In this document: positions 1-4,512 of the stretch, piece after piece
Layout: every line of letters begins with the position of its first letter
How positions within the stretch are numbered: the stretch's first letter is position 1
Source: a virus
DNA: 27,106 nt
Virus record (IMG/VR): IMGVR_UViG_3300044639_001310
Coordinates: 1 to 27,106 of that record
Direction: 5' to 3' (one strand)
Translations under genes and position numbers: made by a program
The notes under the pieces: model-generated
Told to the model about the DNA's origin: nothing
Seen by the model: the letters and a program-made list of their open reading frames with translations, nothing else
The model's database searches: none

Positions 1-278
1 GCATCTGTGATATCTAATCTACGCTTGATAGCCTGCGCCTGTTTTTCTAACACATTAACCAATTCCACAATTCGATCGTATTCCTGCTGTGCATACATCC
101 TAGCATGATTGATCATTAGATCTTTCTGCTTGGTTACCGGAACTAACTCGAATTTAACTCCTCCGGCTTCCGTGGGATATTCTGATACGTTTCTATTGAA
201 GAAAGGCACCATTGTTCCACCTATATCGGCATCAAAACTATTTCTGCCTTTGGCAAGATTAGATTTTTTATCCGCCAT
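1..278 (-). CDS. DUF2452-like conserved protein (partial, 3' end beyond left edge)
   Basis: This gene starts at the ATG ending at 278 and runs off the left edge; 92 codons are visible. The start overlaps the last 11 nt of the clamp-loader gene, so the two are probably translationally coupled. The visible protein opens with MADKKSNLAKGRNSFDADIG. It has a central segment 'FELVPVTKQKDLMINHARM' and then a helical stretch 'LVNVLEKQAQAIKRRLDIT'. The pattern of a short Pro/Tyr-rich head, a K-rich middle and a terminal 'QAxxIxxRxxI' helix resembles DUF2452 proteins as I remember them; no search was run. Function is unknown. It is not recognisable as gp62, the clamp-loader small subunit that follows gp44 in T4. 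Confidence 0.6.
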   Translation of the reverse strand, partial: MADKKSNLAKGRNSFDADIGGTMVPFFNRNVSEYPTEAGGVKFELVPVTKQKDLMINHARMYAQQEYDRIVELVNVLEKQAQAIKRRLDITD

Positions 279-1191
279 TAATCTTTGATAATTTTACCAG
301 AGTAGATGCTAAATTAATTTCTGGATCGATGATCAATGTGTGATCTACCAGAGCCTGCTTAATGACATGCAAAGCCTTGTCCTGATGTTCTTCTGATCCA
401 AAAATATCTAAATGGTTGTATAGCCACACATATACTTCTTGCATCTCTTCAGCACGTAGTTTACCGCACAACATCTTACGTGCTTCTTGGATCTTTCCTG
501 CTCTGAACAACTCGACCATATCAAACTTCCACTCTGCAGATCCTACATCTTCCTTAGTAGCACTGTGCAGTTTGGCATCGTTGGTATTTTGTTGCAATAA
601 ATTTAGACATTTACGCAGATCAGGATATGTGGTAGACACATACATATCTAGGGTATCTAAATCAAATTCAACGTTTTCTTCAACCAACACAGTGGCAGCT
701 CTAGCGGTAAACTCTGTTTGATCAAGTTTTGAGAAATGCCATTGTTGGCAACGACTGTGCAATGCTGGCACAATCATATTAGGATTATTACAGGTTAAAA
801 TAAAGCGAGCATAATTGCTGTATTCTTCTATGATGCCTTTTAACGAATCCTGCGCCTGCGGACTAAGACGATCTGCTTCGTCTAACAGCACCACCTTAAA
901 GGCACCCCAAGCGATACTGCTGATAAATGGCACTATCTTGTTGCGTATGAAATCAATACCTGTTTCTCTACTGGCGTTTACTTCTAGCACATCAGCATCG
1001 AGAATTTCGATTTCGTTGACCAGAATCTTAGCCATGGTGGTTTTACCAATGCCTGGAGGCCCGCTTAACAGTAGATGAGGAATGCTTTTTTCAGCCACCC
1101 ATGTTTCGACCTGTTTACGTTGTGCAGAGTCACGCCATACATACCCTTCCATCTTTTTAGGACGATACTTCTCAACCCATAGTTCTTTCAT
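268..1191 (-). CDS. 44: Sliding-clamp loader large subunit (gp44-like AAA+ ATPase)
   Basis: This is the ATPase subunit that opens the phage sliding clamp (gp45) and loads it on primer-template DNA. The 307 aa match T4 gp44 closely in length (about 319 aa). Visible RFC-family motifs in order are the RFC box 'WVEKYRP' (residues 5-11), Walker A 'GPPGIGKTT' (44-52), Walker B with DEAD box 'VVLLDEAD' (100-107), sensor 1 'TCNN' (133-136) and the SRC arginine-finger motif (146-148). The helical collar domain follows from about residue 220. The start ATG overlaps the stop of the 63-aa gene upstream by 4 nt (ATGA), and the stop overlaps the DUF2452-like gene. All catalytic motifs are intact, so it should be active. 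The partner small subunit (gp62) and the clamp (gp45) are not in the window. Confidence 0.96.
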   Translation of the reverse strand: MKELWVEKYRPKKMEGYVWRDSAQRKQVETWVAEKSIPHLLLSGPPGIGKTTMAKILVNEIEILDADVLEVNASRETGIDFIRNKIVPFISSIAWGAFKVVLLDEADRLSPQAQDSLKGIIEEYSNYARFILTCNNPNMIVPALHSRCQQWHFSKLDQTEFTARAATVLVEENVEFDLDTLDMYVSTTYPDLRKCLNLLQQNTNDAKLHSATKEDVGSAEWKFDMVELFRAGKIQEARKMLCGKLRAEEMQEVYVWLYNHLDIFGSEEHQDKALHVIKQALVDHTLIIDPEINLASTLVKLSKINGG

Positions 1192-1379
1192 TCTTTTGCC
1201 TTGTTAATAATGTCTTGTGTAATTATACTATTTTCTGCATCATACAGCGAGAGGTTATGCAATCGATCTGCGCATGATCGAATGTCGTCGCTTAACTGGC
1301 CTCGACCAATTTCTCTTTCTACTGTGCGAGCAATCTCGTGTAATGCAATCACCGCATCAACTAATTCAATATTCCTCAT
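1188..1379 (-). CDS. Small conserved hypothetical protein, 63 aa
   Basis: This predicted 63-aa soluble, mainly helical protein starts MRNIELVDAVIALHEIAR and I do not recognise a family. A longer reading from an ATG at 1436 is possible. I chose 1379 because an AGAGGA ribosome binding site lies 6 nt upstream, and because the 57 bases between 1379 and 1436 are fully used by another small gene in a different frame. It is linked by ATGA overlaps to the 55-aa membrane protein upstream and to the clamp loader downstream, so the three are almost certainly co-translated. The mix of acidic and basic residues and the lack of cysteine pairs or a membrane segment give no functional clue. A role near replication is suggested only by position. 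Confidence 0.72.
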   Translation of the reverse strand: MRNIELVDAVIALHEIARTVEREIGRGQLSDDIRSCADRLHNLSLYDAENSIITQDIINKAKE

Positions 1380-1543
1380 ACCAATTCCTCTACCACACCG
1401 AGTATCTCTGCTGAAATAATAAGAGCGCCTGCCCAATACAAATTACCAGCAATTAATACTGCACCAGCAATAATTCGTAATCCGCTTTTTACAAGACTAA
1501 CATAAAAATGTCCTTTGCTGGTATCTTTAGGTTGGATTTCCAT
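1376..1543 (-). CDS. Small single-span membrane protein, 55 aa
   Basis: Reading the minus strand from the ATG ending at 1543 gives a 55-aa protein that begins MEIQPKDTSKGHFYVSLVKS and ends with ILGVVEELV. Residues about 22-46 are almost entirely hydrophobic (IIAGAVLIAG, then ALIISAEILGVV after a short NLYW break), consistent with one transmembrane helix or a tight hairpin. A strong AAAGGA ribosome binding site (1551-1556) sits 7 nt upstream. Its 5' end overlaps the cytidylyltransferase gene by 17 nt, and its stop overlaps the next ATG as ATGA. It fills what would otherwise be the only sizeable gap in the left part, which further supports it. No family is recognised; an inner-membrane location is inferred from hydrophobicity. 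Confidence 0.75.
   Translation of the reverse strand: MEIQPKDTSKGHFYVSLVKSGLRIIAGAVLIAGNLYWAGALIISAEILGVVEELV
1386..1391 (-). promoter_or_regulatory. Ribosome binding site deciding the 63-aa gene start
   Basis: On the minus strand this reads AGAGGA and ends 6 nt before the ATG at 1379. It favours that start over the ATG at 1436, which would make the protein 19 residues longer and overlap the membrane gene extensively. Confidence 0.6.
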
Positions 1544-1973
1544 CTTTTAGTCCTTTATTAATTTCTGCTGCAATAACACGTTGTCTAAGTTCGCTAGTTG
1601 AGAAATTGTGTTCACGTTTGTTAAAATAAAATTCAATGCCTCGATCGTCACATTCCCATCGACCTGTAAAATCTTTTTCTGCGTATTCCTGTCCTAATAT
1701 TCTAACATTAATAGGATAAGAAAGCAAGATATTTACAAGATCGGCTTCCGTTTCGTAGACAAGTATCTCGTCAATATACTTACAGGCTTTCAGTTGTTCG
1801 TAGCGTTCAAATACACTTTGAATAGGTTTATTTTTTTCAGTAGGACGATCAATGGTGGGATCTGTTTGCAACCCCACAATCAAATGATCGCATTGTGTCT
1901 TTGCTTCCTTGAGCATCATGATATGCCCAGCATGAAACAGGTCAAAGGTTGAGCAGGTAAAGCCTACTGTCAT
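1527..1973 (-). CDS. Cytidylyltransferase-like nucleotidyltransferase (TagD/GCT family)
   Basis: This 148-aa protein has the signatures of the small cytidylyltransferases that join CTP to a phospho-alcohol such as glycerol-3-phosphate, with release of pyrophosphate. Residues 9-17 read TFDLFHAGH, the HxGH nucleotide-binding motif with the usual 'FD.FH.GH' context. Residues 57-70 (RYEQLKACKYIDEI) match the conserved RxxxL-x-VD block, and 'FSTSELRQR' (124-132) corresponds to the ISTTxxR motif near the C-terminus. Length is close to TagD (about 130 aa). The substrate cannot be assigned from sequence; glycerol-phosphate, or a sugar phosphate as in the HldE C-terminal domain, are both possible. It starts in an ATGA overlap with the MazG-like gene. 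Proteins of this type occur in other T4-like phages, where a role in modifying surface polymers has been speculated. Confidence 0.85.
   Translation of the reverse strand: MTVGFTCSTFDLFHAGHIMMLKEAKTQCDHLIVGLQTDPTIDRPTEKNKPIQSVFERYEQLKACKYIDEILVYETEADLVNILLSYPINVRILGQEYAEKDFTGRWECDDRGIEFYFNKREHNFSTSELRQRVIAAEINKGLKDGNPT
1551..1556 (-). promoter_or_regulatory. Ribosome binding site of the 55-aa membrane gene
   Basis: AAAGGA on the minus strand, 7 nt before the ATG at 1543. It lies inside the 3' end of the cytidylyltransferase gene. Its quality is the main evidence that the small membrane gene is translated. Confidence 0.65.
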
Positions 1974-2341
1974 TTTCTACTCAAAAACTCTTTGAGATTT
2001 GGTGGAGTCCAACCATCGGGCTTGAGAACTTTGCCATCTTCACGTTTAATTACTTTACCTGTCTTTTTATCAATTTTAGCAAAGTTGGTACGCATAACTT
2101 CTTTCCAGGCACCTTCTGCAGCTGCACCCATTGAGTGAATAGCACCGATAGTTACAACTAAGATGTCAATTAGCGCATCTAGAGATTCTACTTTGTCGTT
2201 ATTATCTATTGCTACAGCAAGTTCTCTAGTTTCTTCCTCAATGAGTTTTAGATACATATTGAACTGATCTTGATTGAGGGATTCAACTGCTTGATCGCAG
2301 GCCCGCATGAATTTTTCTTGATCACGAAATGGATTGGTCAT
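1970..2341 (-). CDS. MazG/PRA-PH-like nucleotide pyrophosphohydrolase
   Basis: This 123-aa all-alpha NTP pyrophosphohydrolase-type protein should cleave a nucleotide triphosphate, or a related phosphoribosyl nucleotide, to the monophosphate and pyrophosphate. The metal-binding signature is visible: EEETRE at residues 35-40 and, after one helix turn, ESLDALID at 52-59 (the ExxE...ExxD pattern). The tail 'GKVIKREDGKVLKPDGW' followed by 'TPPNL' is characteristic of phage and bacterial proteins annotated as phosphoribosyl-ATP pyrophosphohydrolase-like. An AAGGAG site overlapping the previous stop codon lies 5 nt before the ATG. It is followed by the cytidylyltransferase in a 4-nt overlap. Whether the substrate is a canonical NTP, a damaged NTP or an alarmone cannot be told from sequence. 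Confidence 0.82.
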   Translation of the reverse strand: MTNPFRDQEKFMRACDQAVESLNQDQFNMYLKLIEEETRELAVAIDNNDKVESLDALIDILVVTIGAIHSMGAAAEGAWKEVMRTNFAKIDKKTGKVIKREDGKVLKPDGWTPPNLKEFLSRK

Positions 2342-2350
2342 TGTATCTCC

Positions 2351-2590
2351 TTAAGACTTTAATATCTTAATGATACATTTTTTTTCCTGTTCCTGCAACC
2401 ACTCTTTTTCCAAATCTCCGAAGTCTGGAGAATCTGCCAAGGCAGTATCTACCAGGACCTTGATCTGATACAGATCTTGTTTGGCGTAAAAGGCAGTGAA
2501 ATGATCATTGTACGGATCTCGGCATTCTCTAACCAAGGCACGTAGTTGATTTGAGATATCAGCGATATCCGAACTTTTACGTAATTCCAT
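2351..2590 (-). CDS. Conserved hypothetical protein, 79 aa
   Basis: The 79-aa product starts MELRKSSDIADISNQLRALV and is predicted to be a soluble helical protein rich in charged residues (RECRDPYNDHF, LEKEWLQEQEKKC). I recognise no domain. Its ATG overlaps the stop of the GroES-like gene by one base (TAATG), which suggests re-initiation by the same ribosomes. Nine bases separate it from the MazG-like gene, and its stop codon is part of that gene's AAGGAG site. Real-gene status rests on this tight packing and ordinary amino acid composition; function is unknown. Confidence 0.7.
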   Translation of the reverse strand: MELRKSSDIADISNQLRALVRECRDPYNDHFTAFYAKQDLYQIKVLVDTALADSPDFGDLEKEWLQEQEKKCIIKILKS

Positions 2591-3009
2591 TAGTTAATTC
2601 TTGACATGTTTCCAGGTAGGAAGTCTTGTGGATCGATATTCATGCTTGATCCGTTTGAAAATTCCTGACCGATGTAGAAATCATTTGGTCTTTCGTCAGC
2701 AACTGCAATAACAGCTGTGGTTTCTACTTTTTGAAATTCTTTATCACCGTCGCCGTCGTTGATTTTAATCTTACGAGTCCACCGACCGTGTTCAATAAGA
2801 ACCCACTGACCGATCTTGACATCGAGATCACATTCATCGCCGACTTTATAAACTTCAGCCCAACGAGGTTTAACACCGTGTGCTTTACCATCGTCACTTT
2901 GAATAACGATGCCGCCCGCAGTTTTCATTTCGCCCATGTCCATGTTAATAACAAGAAGGTCCTTTGGCAGAGGACGAACCTGCATGTGTCGTGCTTCGAG
3001 ATTGAACAT
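2590..3009 (-). CDS. GroES/gp31-like co-chaperonin
   Basis: This 139-aa protein should cap the host GroEL chamber during folding, as T4 gp31 does for the major capsid protein. The GroES fold is readable: 'MQVRPLPKDLLVIN' (9-22) is the first strand, corresponding to 'IRPLHDRVIV' in GroES. 'TAGGIVIQSDD' (30-40) matches the mobile loop, with the hydrophobic IVI that contacts GroEL. 'WAEVYKVGDE' (50-59) and 'VKIGQWVLIEHGRW' (64-77) match the later barrel strands. It is longer than GroES (about 97 aa) and gp31 (111 aa), with a C-terminal tail of about 35 residues after the barrel (NDFYIGQEFSNGSSMN...). The start at 3009 has AAGG 6 nt upstream; Met9 is a weaker alternative. The mobile loop looks more like cellular GroES than like T4 gp31. 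Confidence 0.88.
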   Translation of the reverse strand: MFNLEARHMQVRPLPKDLLVINMDMGEMKTAGGIVIQSDDGKAHGVKPRWAEVYKVGDECDLDVKIGQWVLIEHGRWTRKIKINDGDGDKEFQKVETTAVIAVADERPNDFYIGQEFSNGSSMNIDPQDFLPGNMSRIN

Positions 3010-3017
3010 AGTTTACC

Positions 3018-3248
3018 TTATTTCTTGTTGCTGCGAGCAGCTACTTCTTCATGTAATGCGTTGGGATTTTGTGCATAATAATCTGCTAGCACTTGTTCGC
3101 GTGTGCGTATCACTCTGCCACCTTCGCCAATTTCGTCACCTCGAGCGTTGACTTTCATATTGCCCACAGCCGGAGTTTTTTCAAATCTCAAGCTCATCTT
3201 TTCCATGTCAATTTCTTTGCCTCTCATTGAGGTATAAGTTCTTCCCAT
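3018..3248 (-). CDS. Conserved phage protein of unknown function, 76 aa
   Basis: This 76-aa basic protein begins MGRTYTSMRGKEIDMEKM, with 'VGNMKVNARGDEIG' in the middle and 'RTREQVLADYYAQNP' towards the end. Short proteins with this 'MRG...NARGD' layout are familiar from T4-like cyanophages, but I know of no assigned function. A longer reading from 3296 was rejected: a textbook AAGGAG (3255-3260) lies 6 nt before the ATG at 3248, and the longer form would overlap the upstream coding region. Only one base separates it from the PolIII-like gene. The N-terminal part is rich in Arg and Lys, so nucleic-acid or capsid contact is possible, but this is a guess. Confidence 0.75.
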   Translation of the reverse strand: MGRTYTSMRGKEIDMEKMSLRFEKTPAVGNMKVNARGDEIGEGGRVIRTREQVLADYYAQNPNALHEEVAARSNKK

Positions 3249-3249
3249 T

Positions 3250-3711
3250 TTATTCTCCTTTAAAGAATTCGTTAATTGGTAGCTTGTATTTAACACTGTC
3301 TATTTTGTGTACGCCAATTATGAACAGCACATAACTAGCTACCGAACTGCCTCTACCTACTCCCCAAACAATATTATTGCTTCTGAGAGTATCTACCACA
3401 TATTTCATTGCTCGCAACACAGGAATCAAATTATGATTTCTATATAATTCGATCTCTTGTAACAATCTATCATAGTTTTGTTCTGGACAGTGATCCACCA
3501 AAAATGCTTCTATGTCCATGCATTGATATTCTTTGGGTATAAACCATTCAGTGCAGTCTATGTCAGCGGGGGGAATTGGATAGTTCAAATGCTCTTGATG
3601 CAATCTATTCACATATTGTGAAAGATCATCAGAAGTCTGGCAATGTTCCAGTATGTCTGGCCCATGCTGCATCACACCTTGAATAAGTTGTTGCGTTGTA
3701 TTAGTCCACAT
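3250..3711 (-). CDS. Stand-alone fragment of a DNA polymerase III alpha (C-family) palm
   Basis: This 153-aa protein resembles part of bacterial DnaE/PolC-type polymerases. Residues 82-123 follow the DnaE pattern 'RLxxEL..I...N...Y/L...V..A...I.xGxGRGSS': RLLQEIELYRNHN, then 'VVDTLRSNNIVWGVGRGSS'. The GRGS element (119-122) is the palm motif that binds incoming nucleotide phosphates in C-family polymerases. 'YVLFIIGVHKID' then 'YKLPINEFF' matches 'YLLGIT.IDPLRY.LLFERFL'. The protein stops right there, so the catalytic PDFDID aspartates of the full enzyme are absent, as are the PHP, fingers and beta-binding parts. It cannot polymerise DNA alone. It could bind nucleotides or DNA, or be one piece of a split gene. 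Its start overlaps the upstream gene by 11 nt, and packing is normal, so it looks like a maintained gene rather than debris. Confidence 0.72.
   Translation of the reverse strand: MWTNTTQQLIQGVMQHGPDILEHCQTSDDLSQYVNRLHQEHLNYPIPPADIDCTEWFIPKEYQCMDIEAFLVDHCPEQNYDRLLQEIELYRNHNLIPVLRAMKYVVDTLRSNNIVWGVGRGSSVASYVLFIIGVHKIDSVKYKLPINEFFKGE
3255..3260 (-). promoter_or_regulatory. Strong ribosome binding site inside the end of the PolIII-like gene
   Basis: AAGGAG on the minus strand, 6 nt before the ATG at 3248. It is the strongest Shine-Dalgarno match seen in the left part. It is built into the last codons (Lys-Gly-Glu) of the upstream gene, and it fixes the start of the 76-aa protein. Confidence 0.75.
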
Positions 3712-3931
3712 TGATCAATTGACCTAAATCACCATCTGCCTGTTTCAATTTCTGAGCATGCCTCTTTGCGAGTTCTTCTCTATATATTGTAACAAAAGTA
3801 GATAGCTGTGTCAAGAGATCTCTACTGCCCATTCTTGCAGCAGCATGATATTTTTTATTCAATTCGATTAGGCGATTTTCAATGTCTTGATCTTTGTATT
3901 CTGACAGATCGCCGCTAAGGGGATGAAACAT
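3701..3931 (-). CDS. Conserved phage protein of unknown function, 76 aa
   Basis: The 76-aa protein starts MFHPLSGDLSEYKDQDIENR and is mostly helical, with 'LNKKYHAAARMGSRDLLTQL' in the middle and 'YREELAKRHAQKLKQ' before the end 'GDLGQLINVD'. I recall similar short proteins in T4-like cyanophages beside structural genes, without assigned function. A start at 3985 would add 18 residues inside the preceding gene without a ribosome binding site. The ATG at 3931 forms a TAATG junction with the structural gene upstream, and an AGGA lies 11 nt before it. It may be a small virion or assembly factor, judging only from position. Confidence 0.72.
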   Translation of the reverse strand: MFHPLSGDLSEYKDQDIENRLIELNKKYHAAARMGSRDLLTQLSTFVTIYREELAKRHAQKLKQADGDLGQLINVD

Positions 3932-4512
3932 TAGCTGTATAATCCTAGATAGTTCAAGAAAATCACGGTGGCACTGTGCCTCCATACTTCGATGATCACC
4001 GGATCGGTAGTAGATGTGACTGTAACTGATACAGGAAACCCTGGTGATTTTTTAATCACTGTGCCACCCGAAGTAGTAAATGTAATGGTTCTAGCAGTAC
4101 CATCACCATAAAGTTCTAGAGTGGCTTTACCAATCTGTCCGAGTCCTGTGACATCCACCGCTCCGGTAGGAAATTCAGAGAATGACAAGCTGGTGTTTGC
4201 TCCGAATTTTACTATGTGATACATGGCCTGCTTAAAACTGATGTCTTGTGTGCCTGCTACAATGGCAGCACCATAGTCCTTTTTACGCAGGTATGCATCT
4301 TGTAAAGTTAGGGACCCTACTACGTTGTATAAGAAATCGTTGTCTTCGTCTTTGCGGGCCGCATTATCCTGCAGATCTGTGATCTCATTCTTAGCAGCAG
4401 AGAAGTTGGTTTTGATAGTATCAAAGTTATCTCTGAATACCTGCGTGTCGTTGTCCTGTCCAGCTACAGGAAAGTTTTCATTTATTGCTGCGAAATTGAT
4501 AAGGCTTGTCAA
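3931..4512 (-). CDS. Virion structural protein, 193 aa (fibre-type N-terminus)
   Basis: The 193-aa protein has an N-terminal segment 'NENFPVAGQDNDTQVFRDNF' then 'DTIKTNFSAAKNEITDLQ' (residues 11-47), a variant of the motif shared with three other proteins here. A beta-rich C-terminal half follows: 'GKATLELYGDGTARTITFTT', then 'PVSVTVTSTTDPVIIEVWRH'. This composition is typical of phage baseplate or fibre components. No ATG is available: the reading begins at a TTG (4510-4512) that overlaps the previous stop (TTGA), with GGAG 10 nt upstream. A promoter-like GATAAATA lies 33 nt before the start. An ATT codon two triplets earlier is a less likely start. The exact role in the particle is not assignable. 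Confidence 0.78.
   Translation of the reverse strand: MTSLINFAAINENFPVAGQDNDTQVFRDNFDTIKTNFSAAKNEITDLQDNAARKDEDNDFLYNVVGSLTLQDAYLRKKDYGAAIVAGTQDISFKQAMYHIVKFGANTSLSFSEFPTGAVDVTGLGQIGKATLELYGDGTARTITFTTSGGTVIKKSPGFPVSVTVTSTTDPVIIEVWRHSATVIFLNYLGLYS

Noticed and set aside
1380-1436. Longer start at 1436 for the 63-aa gene
   Set aside because: The stretch encodes the membrane protein in another frame, and the ribosome binding site points to 1379.
3249-3296. Longer start at 3296 for the 76-aa gene
   Set aside because: It would overlap the PolIII-like gene, while a strong AAGGAG precedes the ATG at 3248.
3250-3711. PolIII-like gene as a pseudogene or frameshift product
   Set aside because: The frame is intact, no continuation with the catalytic motif is found in other frames before the next gene, and packing with neighbours is normal.
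3932-3985. Start at 3985 for the 76-aa gene before the PolIII-like gene
   Set aside because: It lies inside the preceding structural gene with no ribosome binding site; the TAATG junction at 3931 is better.
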